Shown: piece by piece, positions 1 to 10,000 of the stretch
Position numbering within the stretch: the stretch's first letter is position 1
How the letters are laid out: each line of letters begins with the position of its first letter
Made by a program: the position numbers and the translations under genes
The notes under the pieces: generated by a model
Databases searched by the model: none
The model's input: only the letters and a program-made list of their open reading frames with translations
Told to the model about the DNA's origin: nothing
Origin: Dryococelus australis
Taxonomy: Eukaryota > Arthropoda > Insecta > Phasmatodea > Phasmatidae
Direction: 5' to 3'
Assembly (NCBI GenBank): GCA_029891345.1
Contig: CM056993.1
Span: 107,561,800 to 107,625,799, forward strand
Length of the DNA stretch: 64,000 nucleotides

Positions 1-207
1 GGTAAAGTGAGCACTTTTGAAAACCCCCTCACTTGGAATAATGGCCAAACAATGTGTTTTATTTTAGCTTTAGACGTTAAATTCCGACTGCAGTGAAATA
101 TACACACACTTTCTATTACATAAGGTGGAAGAATACACAACGTGCATACAATTTCATCTTAAGCAGGGCTTTCAAAAGTGCTCAGTTTGCCGTGAACAGC
201 ATATACA
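1..207. mobile_element. Family A MITE, hybrid of two subtypes, cut by the window edge
   Basis: It opens inside the terminal repeat (GGTAAAGTGAGCACTTTTGA). The first half matches the short subtype (ATTTGGAATAATAG...TTTTAGACGTTAA). From about 115 it matches the outer end of the long subtype (AAGGTGGAAGAATACACAACG...AGCAGGGCTTTCAAAAGTG). It ends GCCGTGAACAGCATATA. The outer left end lies before position 1. Confidence 0.8.
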
Positions 208-272
208 AAAACATATGTTATTTGATTGGATTGGAACGGACTTATAAACGCCCCCCCCCCCCCCAGTGTTAT

Positions 273-415
273 ACCTGAAGGCTTATCAGGCGATGGCTTA
301 TAAATTAAATTATGACGTAACTTAACTAACACCCGTGTCTTACCTGGGTATCGAACTCAGAACCTCCCGCACCGCAGACTGGTGGCGCACCACCCGACTG
401 CGTCACGGGAGGTCG
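273..415 (-). mobile_element. SINE family S2, tRNA-derived
   Basis: On the minus strand an A-box-like GTCGGGTGGTGCGCCACC is followed by a B-box-like GAGTTCGATACCC, then a body ending near a C-rich run at 248-264. A related copy is at 60108-60262. The acceptor stem does not pair, so it is not a tRNA gene. Confidence 0.75.
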
Positions 416-920
416 GCAAAAAAACATAGGTGACTTGCTAGTGTTCTACCAGGGACTCCCGCCCCCTCTTTCCTAGTCATTCCAACCCTATTCACTTAGA
501 GCATGTTTTCCAAAAACTCTGTCTCCTGTAGCATTATATTTAATTTAATTTAATTTAATGCATGCAATAATTTTTGAATTTTTACTTCTCTGTCACAAGG
601 GTTTTTACGTCTCTCTCGACTGTTTTTCCCTTGCTCTTCATAGTTAAGATTAGCTCTAAGTTCACTTATGGAGGTAGTCATGACTCCAAAATGCAGGCGA
701 CGGTGCTCAATCCCTCTTTACCCACGATGCATGTCTCCTTGCATGATTTTCCTTCCTAGTAGGCGTAAGGGGTTAGCCCTGAGACGCAATAAAATCCCGC
801 CCTACCTTCGGGCCTTAACTTCACATAACACTTACAATAAGGTAGTTTAGAAAAAAAAGTTCTTCCGGGGAAGACATGGCGGTAGGTTATTTTATGTAGG
901 TAGATTCGCCGTAATGCAGT
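416..920. other. No gene seen
   Basis: Mixed sequence with one TTTAATTTAATTTAATTTAA run near 538-558. The short overlapping open frames at 574-850 show no family resemblance. Confidence 0.5.
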
Positions 921-1214
921 TGGCATCCATGCCTTGCCCGGCTGGATGGGGGGAGGGACGCATGCGCCCTTGTTGCGCGGGTGGAGAGCGCTCCCCCAGC
1001 ATCCCTCCTGCTCGGTCCCACGAGGCATAAATGGACCGCGGGAGTGGCGTACAGGCACGGGATGTGTCCAATCTGCTCATCGGCCCCCATCCGGCCTACC
1101 GCCCCCCCCCCCCTTGCCATCCTCTACATGTCGGTGTCTCCGCCGCATCGATACCGCCCCGGGATCACGATCGCGTCGCCCAACACGTGACGACACGAGG
1201 TTCACATACACAAG
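921..1214. other. GC-rich stretch without recognisable gene
   Basis: The GC-rich composition opens several overlapping frames on both strands, none with a recognisable domain. A poly-C run of about 12 lies at 1101-1112. It could be a CpG-island-like host segment; I see no other support for a promoter. Confidence 0.35.
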
Positions 1215-1221
1215 GTCGAGT

Positions 1222-1364
1222 TGGAGGGGGTGAAGTGATTTAGGCGGCTCTCGACATCGATGTCTTGAGAGCCGATGAGGGCGAAGCGAGGCGAGTATGG
1301 AGCATCTCCGGAATGAAAGGTCAGGGGGAAACGGGAGATACCCGAGAAAACCCTCCGACCAGCG
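1222..1364 (-). mobile_element. SINE family S1, 5'-truncated
   Basis: Minus-strand body of S1: GTTTTCTCGGGTATCTCCCG, CATTCCGGAGATGCTCCATA, CTCGCCTCGCTTCGCCCTCA and the tail through GAGAGCCGCCTAAATCACTT. The tRNA head is missing. Confidence 0.8.
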
Positions 1365-1365
1365 C

Positions 1366-2340
1366 CTGATAACCTTCTCGACTGCCGGCAGCCCAGCCAG
1401 TAGGGAATCTTTCGTAGCATGCAGTAGCCAATTAATCACAAGGCTCACTGTAAAAAATAATAGTAAAATTACCTGGAATGTGTAATGTTGTATTCGCAAA
1501 CTTGTGTGGGAAACATAGTTTTCCTTACATGTAAGGTAAAATTACCGCACTCTGGAGTATAATTCACGTACATGGTAGTGCAAAATTCCATACGTGGATG
1601 GGAAAATTATCTGACGACGTGTGGATCTCCTAGTCGATTTGTAACAATTTGATAATTGTATAAGTATCTACTTTCTACCTGAGAATTGATTTTTATTGTC
1701 CAGTCATACAAGCTGTACTCTGGAGTAAAATTCACGTACGCAGCAGTGGAAAATCCCATAAATGGATGGGAAAATTACATTACGACGCGTGCATATTTTC
1801 AGTATTGTCTCAACAGCTAAGTGGGAGGACGGGCGGAAGAAATAAACCTTTAACACACTAATATTCACAAATGTTGACATGTCGTCGTGATATAATGGTT
1901 AGGGCAAAGGCCTATCCTGATATGGTTCGAGCCCAACCACCAACAAGTGTCGAGGATTTTAGAGTTGAGGTTTCGGTTACTCTTCGTCAGAGGATATAGG
2001 TAAAAAAAATCAACAGTACTAATACCTCCTGTAATTTTAAATATACAGTATTTATACAATATTGTTTATATTACCTTACGTGTATGGGATTTTGCCCGTT
2101 TTTGTCAGGTACTTTCTCCATACGTTTAGGTAATAGTACCTTAGGTACTTGTTATGCAAATTTACTCCACATTTGACAGGTAATTTTACCTTACATGTAG
2201 AGGTAATTAGATTCCCTTACATGTAAGGGAATTTTACCTAAACATTTTTTTACAGTGCTCTTTCCAGAGCATTGAGCAGCCAATCAGAGAACAGGCACGC
2301 CCACATCGAAGGACCGCGACGCCATTTTGTTTCCGTGTGC
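1366..2340 (+). repeat. Dispersed host repeat family E, interrupted by an 810-bp insertion
   Basis: Left part 1366-1446 (AATCTTTCGTAGCATGCAGT, AGCCAATTAATCACAAGGCT) and right part 2261-2340 (TTTCCAGAGCATTGAGCAGC, CAATCAGAGAAC) together match uninterrupted copies at about 21880-22030 and 39340-39470. The junction is the target site of the nested element. Confidence 0.7.
1447..2256. mobile_element. 810-bp TIR element with 4-bp target duplication (GCTC)
   Basis: Starts ACTGTAAAAAATAATAGTAAA and ends CATTTTTTTACAGT. GCTC at 1443-1446 and 2257-2260 flanks it. Paralogous family E copies lack the insert, which confirms the boundaries. No transposase is present. The interior has a 75-bp duplication (1552-1624 and 1715-1790), a tRNA-like A/B-box pair at about 1886-1935 (ATATAATGGTTAGGGC, GGTTCGAGCCC) and several CCTTACATGTAAGG palindromes. 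A 4-bp duplication with an ACTGT end could suggest a Chapaev-type element, but that is tentative. Confidence 0.78.
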
Positions 2341-2769
2341 TTACCTAACCCGTGGCCCAGTTTTCCATGTGGCTAATCTGATTTGTGAAATTTTATACAA
2401 CCCTGACGTCATCGAGCCCGCAGCATGTTGTTCACGGTTTGCGAGGAAAATGATGAACACGTGTACAGCGCATACCAAAAAATCACGTCAATGCAACACT
2501 GGAACTCAAATGTTAATGCGTGACCGAACGTTTGACTTTATCTCTGCCCTCACTCCGAGTGGAATATGTACGAGCGTGTAGCCTGCTAAGAAAGCAGTCA
2601 AAGTACAACTTTTACCTGGAATGGGAACATGTTGATGATTCGCTAACCTCTTCCGCCAGATAATGTTCCGTCTCAGATGACACTATATCTGTACAAGGTG
2701 TTTTTTGAATAGCATGTAGAAATGAAAACCACATCATTCATAGGCGAATAGAGACAATAAACACTTCTA
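2341..2769. other. No gene seen
   Basis: A CGCCATTTTG box at about 2319-2328 precedes the open frame 2327-2581, which has no recognisable family. No splice or repeat structure is supported. Confidence 0.45.
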
Positions 2770-3196
2770 TTGGCTATTCACGGTAAAATGAGCACTTTTG
2801 AAAGCCCTGCTTAAGATCTACTTGTATGCACGTTGTATATTATTCCACCTTATGTAAAATTAACATTGTCATAGGCCTCATCACTTTATTCGTACGTGGG
2901 TCAAGTGAAACTTTGAAATTATCAGAAAAGTAAATACTTTACAGATCTGCTCTTTTTTTTACACTTCGATACATTAAAAAAAGAACAGAAAGCCAATGAA
3001 ATAATTTAAGCTATCGCAAATGGTTGCCAAACACTTTCTATTAGACATTAAGATATGGAACTACTTCCCATCCATCGTTACCAACTTTACTGCGCGCATC
3101 TCATTCAATGCGCCCGTTAAAATATGTACAGGTAGGAGTGGTGTCTTTTTACAAAAGTTGATTTCAAAAGTGCTTACTCTATCGTGAACGGCCTTT
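2770..3196 (+). mobile_element. Family A MITE, long subtype
   Basis: Terminal repeat TGGCTATTCACGGTAAAATG at the left, CTATCGTGAACGGCCTTTA at the right. The 427-bp body contains the landmarks AAGATCTACTTGTATGCACG and CATCCATCGTTACCAACTTT shared with the other long copies in the window. No coding capacity. Confidence 0.9.
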
Positions 3197-3197
3197 A

Positions 3198-3714
3198 ACA
3201 AACATTTTTGGAAAGTCCATCTAGTATTTTAAAACTGAAATTGAAGTTAGGGAAAATAACGCCGGGTAGTCAGCAGCGTACCATACCTGCGTGCATAAAA
3301 AGGTGCATATCACAAAGGCGAACGGAACTGTCGCACAATGCGGAGAACACCTGCACATTGGACACCATAAATTAGAGGTACGTGGGCGCCGCTAGTGGTT
3401 GCTTGTTAGTACGCTACTTGAACGATGGGGGATTAGCAGTTGACTAATAAAGGCTGCCAGAAGTGATTGCATTTTATTTCCAACAACACACGAACAGCAG
3501 TATTGGCGACGTAAAGTCTTCACGTATATTCATGGTGGCCGACGTAGGCCTGTGTACAGGCGGTCGCCACAATGACCAGCCAGTTCCGCTCGCCTCCGTA
3601 ATACGCAACTTGTACTGTACATAGGTACATGAAGTTGCGGTCTACCCGGCGCTGTTTTACTAACTTCAATTTTAAATTTTAAAATACTATATGACCATTC
3701 CAAAAATTTTGTTG
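3198..3714. mobile_element. Foldback family F element next to the Polinton
   Basis: Inverted arms: AACATTTTTGGAAAGTCCAT and CTAGTATTTTAAAACTGAAA at the left match CCATTCCAAAAATTTTG and TTTTAAAATACTATATG at the right. Deeper inside, AGGCGAACGGAACTG pairs with CAGTTCCGCTCGCCT. The arms are at least 70 bp and probably near 200 bp. Related to the element at 38168-38738. No coding capacity. Confidence 0.75.
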
Positions 3715-3746
3715 CTGGGATTTGTTGTTTATATTAGTCCATAGAT

Positions 3747-3752
3747 GCCACG
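3747..3752. repeat. Left target-site duplication of the Polinton
   Basis: GCCACG directly precedes the left terminus AGTAGTAA. It pairs with GCCGTG at the right end, matching four of six bases. Both differences are what CpG deamination of an ancestral GCCGCG would give. Six base pairs is the diagnostic Polinton duplication length. Confidence 0.7.
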
Positions 3753-5775
3753 AGTAGTAAGGTAGGGGGGGAGGGGGTTCATGTCACTTTTGATTAGTTG
3801 GATTTACCATTTGATATAAAATTGGTTGCAAGTGTTAATTAAATTGATTTAAAGGGCTAGTAAAATAGATTGAAAGGGTTAATCCTTAATCCAATGTTAA
3901 TCATATCAAAATTCTAATTCGATTTTAATACGATAAAATTTTTTTAATGAAATCAATTTTTTTGTGTGTTTGGTGCAAGAGTGTACTAAGGGTCAAATGT
4001 ATTAGTTTCTTTCCTTCTTTTTGTGGGTTGGGGAACAGCTCTGTTAGATGTTCACCCTCTGAGCTCTAGCACTCCACTGAGGTGTTACGTGTTGGGAAAG
4101 TGATATATGTGTGATGAGTTTTGTGCAAGACAGTCATAAGCATTTTTTTTTTGGGGGCAGGAGTGGGATATTGCTCGTAGACGGTGTTGGGAGATAAACG
4201 ACTTTGAAAGATACGATTTACATCCTGCGTGTTAGTAATGACAAACTATCAAATAGACAACGAATGCAATTAAAGCGGCGATGTTAAACAGGAGAGAAAT
4301 TAATGTAAATAGAAATTTCAAATGAACGCAACTACGTGAATAACCTGGTGTCGACAAGTGCTAACTCACTAAACGATCACAATTACGTGAGTCTCCGGTA
4401 TGTACTTAATTAACGAAGCACAAATGTCCCTATTAATTAAGCGGCTAACGAACACAATAACAAGGTATTTAAAAAATTAAACTACTGATTTGATTTTAAA
4501 ACCTGACATGATTTTAAAACACGTCCGCCTGTGAGACTGGTAAGGGAAACTTTGAAACGGAATCCATAAGTTAAACCACGATTATTAAAAAAGATATTAA
4601 TTTATTAACACGCGTAAAAAAGAAAATGTTAATATACGTCCATTCGCTCGGGAGGTCGCTGCAGCACTGACTTGGATATAGCACTTGCATCGACTTATAA
4701 GCTGTGTTGAGAGCAAACATAACCTGCGTCGGCCTACGTTTGATTATAGACTGAGGCGAAAAACTCGTAAATGAATGAAAATCCAAAACGAATGTTTCCA
4801 AATTAATTAAACGGCTAACGAACACAAGTACATGACAATCACTAAACGAATTTGATAAAAAAAACGTAATGCAATCGCACCAGGAGCTCCCCCAAAACAC
4901 AACCGGGAGGTTGGTGAATGAATGAGTCGATCTTACGTCGAGAGCCTGACTATATACGTGGAGCGTGGCTGAGTTGAAATTTACGACTATATTTTGAATA
5001 TACTATGTCCTACAGCAGATAACGAAAAGATAATTAATTTTTTTAAAACTTAACCTGATATTTAATGAAAGTTTTACTAAGTAGAAGAACGTTTCACTTT
5101 TATCACAAATTTTTTCCATCGAAGTTCAAGGAGACTCGGATGGATTAATCCCGCAACACTTTTTCCGTTAAGTCTGTGAAATTCACAGCACTAGTTACGG
5201 AAACGATAGTAGAAAATGCTACCAAGTTTCGTCGACCGAACTCAGAAACGGGGTTTACACAATTAACACACAAAAATTATTTTTTCCCGATAAATTAGAA
5301 AAAAAGTTATAGAATTTTTTATATTAAAAGAAGAATGGCTGCTAACACTCAGGCGTATGATATGCCTACACTTTCCGAAGCCCACTGACCACCGAACCCC
5401 TTGGCCGTGGCGCGAATCCCCGCCAACCATCGACCTGCCCTGTAAAGTCGGAAGAGCTGGCGTATACATTGCGATAAACTAAGATAACGTCGAATAGCTA
5501 AAACGGTTCACGTCGGTGCGGCCCCACTGTCCCCTTGTCCAGACCATGTCTTTGTGCGAAATGATACTTCTTGTCCAAGGTCATAAAACAACACCCTTCG
5601 GCGGACTGCCCCTTTCAACGCTGCGCTTCGCAAAACCTGCCCACGGCCCGCTCAAGGTCAGAATGTGTTTTCGGATGATTGCCCTGCTCATGGAGGGCTC
5701 TGCACAATCACCATTATCGATCCAAGGCCACGAACCCCCACCCTCCTCCCTTCGCCATCAGCACAGATATTACTT
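3753..5775 (+). repeat. Left terminal inverted repeat of the Polinton (about 2 kb)
   Basis: The reverse complement of this arm matches the right arm from its tip inward. The outer roughly 400 bp is AT-rich with a G-rich tip and has diverged between arms. About 4160-4860 is almost identical to the right arm. About 5000-5770 is roughly 85-90% similar by eye. The inner boundary is approximate: similarity fades after the segment CCAAGGCCACGAACCCCC near 5722-5740. Open frames inside it (for example 4571-4900 minus) are mirrored in the other arm simply because the arms are homologous. Confidence 0.85.
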
Positions 5776-6847
5776 ATTTTGTTCAACTACTTCGGGGATA
5801 CTCCACCTGCCAGTCACCCCTCAAGACACCAAGTTGGACTCTTCCAAACCGTTTATTTCTTTGCGAAAACTATGAATTGTGGACTCTCCCGAAAATCGAC
5901 TCTGTACGATTCTGTGAGAGGAGTACTTAGTCCCTCTGCCCTGTCCTTTCCCTGACTCGCCAAACCTGGAGCTGGTCAACAGCCTTCAAACCTTTGTGCC
6001 AGGGAATATTTGAAAAATTCTCGCATTTCGAGTCTCAAGTATTTTGAACGTTTATTTCCATCGAATAAATATTTCAGAAATTATTCTGAAAAAAAAAAAA
6101 TGATTCCCTTAACATTAATAACTAGATTGAAAATTATATCAGTAGATATGTAACTGTATTTACGGAAATGCAATTTATTGTTTCCGAATAACTTTCACTA
6201 TCACGATAAATTATTTTTTTACACCTCTTCCACCAAATTCCGTGTAGTGAAGTGAAAACTTAAATATTTGATGAAATTTTCCGAAATGAAATTTAATTTC
6301 TTTCAATGTTATTATTACCGAAATTAATGCTATGAAGAAATTGAAATTATAACATTTCTCTTCTAACACCAAAACTCAAGCTTGCGTGCATGGTTGTCTA
6401 AACCCATACCGGATGTTTAAAAGAAACTAAATGAAAGTCTTGTTGGAACACCGATTTAGGTTTTCTCTTATCTCACTCATTATCCTCCCCTCTCTCTTCA
6501 CTTTTGAATCCTCATCTTAATGCAGAATCAATATTCCCTTTCCTTTGTAATAGGCAGTGGATATGGGAAACTTTACACTCTCCCTGCATTGAATTCTTTT
6601 TAGAAAAAAAATCCAAGTTAAGAAATAAATAAGTTCGGAATATTTTTAATGATTTTTAAAGAAATGTATATGTAAAAGGATTTAAGAACACTGGATTATC
6701 CCATGAACAGATAATACAATCAACAAGCAGACTGATTACAGAATAAATACTACATCCATCACATATCCAGAAGTTTATTAAATAAAATAAGACATCAAAT
6801 GTGATTTAGAATGTTTTATTTACTATCATAATTTTATGATCATTGTA
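5776..6847. other. Polinton interior between left TIR and integrase, no gene seen
   Basis: AT-rich sequence with stops in all frames. I recognise no gene or structured repeat here. It would contain the 3' untranslated region of the leftward-reading integrase. Confidence 0.6.
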
Positions 6848-7790
6848 TTACAATCTTTTCATATCTTTATTCTTAACCCACGAATCGTGTGCTTTTGAGA
6901 AACCCCTACATCGAACCAAGGGGGTATCTTTTTTTTCCTTTTAATGATTTTATCAATCAAATATTCATTTGGAGAACTAACTTTTTCAGTTCATGTTCGT
7001 AAAATCAGTCTTTTATGGACTCTCCATCACAGGTTTCTAGGTAATACACTTTTGCATGTGTTTGTATAGTTGGAATAATTTTAAATATTTCATAAGTTCA
7101 ATTAACCATAGGCATTGTCTCAAAGATTCCTTTCTGCTTCGAGATATGCATATATTTGCCAACTTTGAACTTTTGTTTCCTCTCATCAATGACTTTAACA
7201 TTTTTATAAATAGTTTTTATTAAACTATTATCCATGACTTCTTTGGGTGCCATCTTGATAGTTCTATGATAACTGGCATTATGAAATTAAACTATTTTAG
7301 GCAAAACGCCAATCCATTTTTAATTTTCTTTCGACGTGAAATATTTATATATTAACTGCTTAATCGATTTATTGTATCATTCTACAACACTGGCTTTAAG
7401 TTCCGAATATGTTGTGCAGTGATAAATACCATAATCCGTCATTAGTTTCCAGAACAGCGCAGAAAAATATTAGGATCCATGGTCGGTTTAGAGCGAATTT
7501 GGCTTTCTCTTCCTCAAAACGCCCTTTGTTTCATTTGTAACTTGTTTCCCAGTTTTGTTTCTCAAAGGTATACCCCAACCATATTTCGAATAAATGTCTA
7601 TTACGGTTGAAATATACTTGTATCCTTTATTGCATATGGAAAGCAATGTCATTTTACACAAATCAGCTTGAAAAAGATTATTTTGCTCTTTAATAATAAC
7701 CCTTATTCTGGGATATCTTATCCTTGCAGCGGCATGAAGCTCTTCAGAAATATTACTAAACTTCATTTGAAATATAACCATCTTCTGTTA
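6848..7790 (-). pseudogene. Polinton integrase (retroviral-type DDE) with C-terminal chromodomain, broken
   Basis: This would insert the element by the retroviral integrase (RNase H fold, DDE) mechanism. The best intact fragment is 7488-7781. It holds the first two catalytic aspartates in the motifs LFQADLCKM and STVIDIYSKYGWG. The third residue, Glu, is visible in the stretch TYSELKASVVE near 7380-7410, but the next codon (7377-7379) is TGA. Further C-terminal (about 7120-7270) is a KFKVGKYMHISKQKG-type segment typical of Polinton integrases. A degraded chromodomain ends in HDSWVKNKDMKRL with a stop at 6848-6850. There are several stops and frameshifts, so it is inactive. It sits nearest the left TIR and reads toward it, as in other Polintons. 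The N-terminal zinc-binding part is not recognisable. Confidence 0.9.
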
Positions 7791-8490
7791 ACTCTTCAAT
7801 AATATAAACAAATTCGTTTGCATGTGGAATATTACCAGATTCTCTCGAACGTATGAGAAGTTTTAATCAATCGACCAATTCATTGTGATTGTTCCAATAT
7901 ACAGGTGAAAACCGTTTGTCAATTTCATCTTTATATATTTCACTTCCTATTATATCTCCTATTAAATGTATTTTCGGGTGGTTTTCATCTCCTGAACGAA
8001 TGTTAGCATTCGTTCGACAAATAAGTTCTTTATATTTCTGCAAATCGGTGTCAGAATATCCATTTGGAAAGTTTTTAAACAATAATTCAAACAATCCATG
8101 ACTCACATGACTTATGTAATCACCTATTTCAATTTTATTATCAGGAAAAAATGTTACTACTGAATCTCCAAGGAACCAGATGTTTTCATGTCAATAAACA
8201 CCAAATGTCATATTCCGCATAGATGAATTATGTTTTAAAGCTAAACAACTATGTGTTAAATGAGAAAGAGTTTGTTTTTTCTTTGTTAAAGGTTCTTCAT
8301 CCGATTTAATTTCCAAAGTTATCAGAATGTAATGTATCCATTCTACTGGTAACAGGTTTAAATATTTCTTTGTTTAAAACATCCCATTCCATACAAGCTC
8401 GTTTGGCTTGTAAATAATTTTCATTCACAGCAGATATAATGCTATGTAATTCTGAAGCAGAGGCAGACATGTTTTGATTATATAACATTA
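7786..8490 (-). pseudogene. Polinton structural protein of the DUF8207 type, broken
   Basis: About 235 codons on the minus strand in several frames. The largest piece, 7867-8106, begins MSHGLFELLFKNFPNGYS and ends NNHNELVD. Downstream, LIRSRESGN and IIEELTEDG are visible before the integrase, and upstream TFGVY..WFLGDSVV. This pattern of a short 'GLFELLF' box, a 'TNA' box and a terminal 'LRLLI-like' box matches a protein that recurs next to the integrase in arthropod Polintons and is annotated, as I recall, with domain DUF8207. The function is unknown; a virion role is inference. The piece at 8306-8488 is probably its helical N-terminus. Stops and frameshifts interrupt it at least three times. 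Confidence 0.65.
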
Positions 8491-8510
8491 AGTCAATATA
8501 TTTATATATA

Positions 8511-9225
8511 TTAGTTCGTTGATTTTTTAACTTTTGCAGTAGGTCGAATAGTTTGAGCTATTTCAATGTAATCGATTTTACTTAAAACAGCATCTAATTT
8601 GGCTATAGTCTTAACTCTCAAATCATTAATAAAACAATTGTTTTGTGTTTCCAAATCATTATCTTGTTTTCTCAAATCTGTTTGTGTAACTAAACCAAAT
8701 TTTTTTATTAATGAATTTATCATTTATATATTGCATTAATTGTTCCATTTGTGTTTCAAATGGTTTTGTAATAGTAGAGCTTACCACTTCATTAATTACA
8801 ACACTAAAATTTTCTTGCATTTCTGTAAATTGTGTTGTAAAACTATGTTCGTCATATTGTTAAAAATCCTTACTAAATCAATTTAAAACATAATCTATTC
8901 TATATTAATTACTCTCTAAATCAGTGCTAATATTGTTCAAAATGTTTGCTGTTACAGTCGTGTTTTTATAAACATCATCTTTCAAATACAATAATTTTAT
9001 TAATTTCTCTATAATATTGTATGATTGCGATTTAAATATGTTTAGCATGATAGTGTTTAAGTCTTCCACATAACGTTTATTTACTGCATCGATATCTTTC
9101 ACAGCCATACCCATATTATGTAATATATGTTTGTTCAAATCAAACTTCCCATCACGTTTTTTGTTTAAACAGCTATTGTAATGATTTCGTTTTATACGAC
9201 TATGTCCAAATTTTGAAATACTCAT
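8511..9225 (-). pseudogene. Polinton fibre-like protein, broken
   Basis: The open part 8905-9225 starts MSISKFGHSRIK and contains GKFDLNKHILHNMG followed by DIDAVNKRYVEDLN. This 'NxxDAVNKxYV' motif is known from phage and virus fibre or appendage proteins and recurs in Polinton proteins placed here. After two breaks (about 8860-8905), helical segments continue: MQENFSVVINEV near 8800, and MINSLIKKFGL through IDYIEIAQTI in 8511-8723, which look like coiled coil. I infer a trimeric attachment-type protein. It lies between the ATPase and the DUF8207-type gene and reads the same way. The join between the two halves is uncertain, and they could be two genes. Confidence 0.6.
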
Positions 9226-9301
9226 TGTTCTTCGCCTGGAAGTAAAAAACTTTCTAAACCAGACCTATATCTGCCTTCAAATAGGGAAAGTGCAGGTATA
9301 A

Positions 9302-9885
9302 TCACCAAAAAAAACCGCAGATCTCTTTCCAACAGTAAAAACACATATCTTTAAATTTTGTAAATGTCATATCGCCTAAAACATAATCATTGTAAATATG
9401 TTGCAGATTCATATTTTCCATTTTAAACACAATTGTCATAATTGAATTATCAGACAAATTATGTTTTGATATACATGTGTACCTTTGTAGTAGATAAAAA
9501 CAATCAACTTTTGAATGTTGTCCAAAACTGATATATTGCTGTATTTTACCACCCTGGGATTCACACCAAACATCGTCAACAATAAATACGGTATTTGGTA
9601 ATGCTTCATTCGAAGGCACTATATCTTCTTTATTTTTAAAAGGGAAATATCGCATTCCTTCAATTAACGACAAAATGATTGCTAATTGTTGATATTTCTT
9701 TTGTTGTATTGTTTTAGAAAACCAATATATGTTTTCAAATTTAAGTCCATTTGGATGTTTCAACAGGACCACTTATTATACATTGTATATTTGATGGTAA
9801 ATAATGCCATGTTTCTGTTCAATTACATTATATTTCGTATTTAAAATTACTGGCAGATGTATATTTTGTTTTATAACTTTCATTT
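9302..9885 (-). pseudogene. Genome-packaging ATPase (FtsK/HerA superfamily, A32-like), broken
   Basis: In Polintons and related viruses this ATPase pumps the genome into the capsid. The fragment 9302-9772 carries the Walker B motif in NTVFIVDDV, then the typical YISFGQHSKVDCFYLLQR stretch with its conserved His/Asp and terminal Gln-Arg sensor. It ends with YNDYVLGDMTFTKF and a Cys-rich tail (CFYCWKEICG). The Walker A region lies upstream near 9770-9800 but is decayed: a GPxxxSK remnant is visible in another frame instead of a GKT loop, with a frameshift just after it. The length of about 195 codons is close to the family core. It is the first gene of the leftward block. Confidence 0.88.
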
Positions 9886-10000
9886 CTACATAACTAAACA
9901 GTATAATGTAATATAAAATAGCATAATGTTATAACATATCATACTAACATAAAAACTATAAATGTAACTCTATATATAGGTTCGTGTTCAGTTGAAAATA
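9886..10000. promoter_or_regulatory. Divergent intergenic region between the two Polinton gene blocks
   Basis: This is the only gap between the leftward block (ATPase first) and the rightward block. It is very AT-rich. CTATATATAGG at 9970-9980 is a plausible TATA box for the rightward gene. TTCAGTTG at about 9987-9994 resembles an arthropod initiator, although the spacing is shorter than usual. Promoter function is inference from position. Confidence 0.35.

Noticed and set aside
4571-4900. 109-codon minus-strand frame in the left TIR, mirrored at 19781-20128
   Set aside because: The similarity of the two frames follows from the homology of the TIR arms. There is no recognisable domain, and the surrounding arm is noncoding.
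5516-5955. Overlapping plus frames in the GC-rich inner part of the left TIR
   Set aside because: Composition effect of the subterminal repeats; no domain and no counterpart preserved in the right arm.
7889-8101. 70-codon plus frame
   Set aside because: Antisense shadow of the DUF8207-type Polinton gene on the minus strand.
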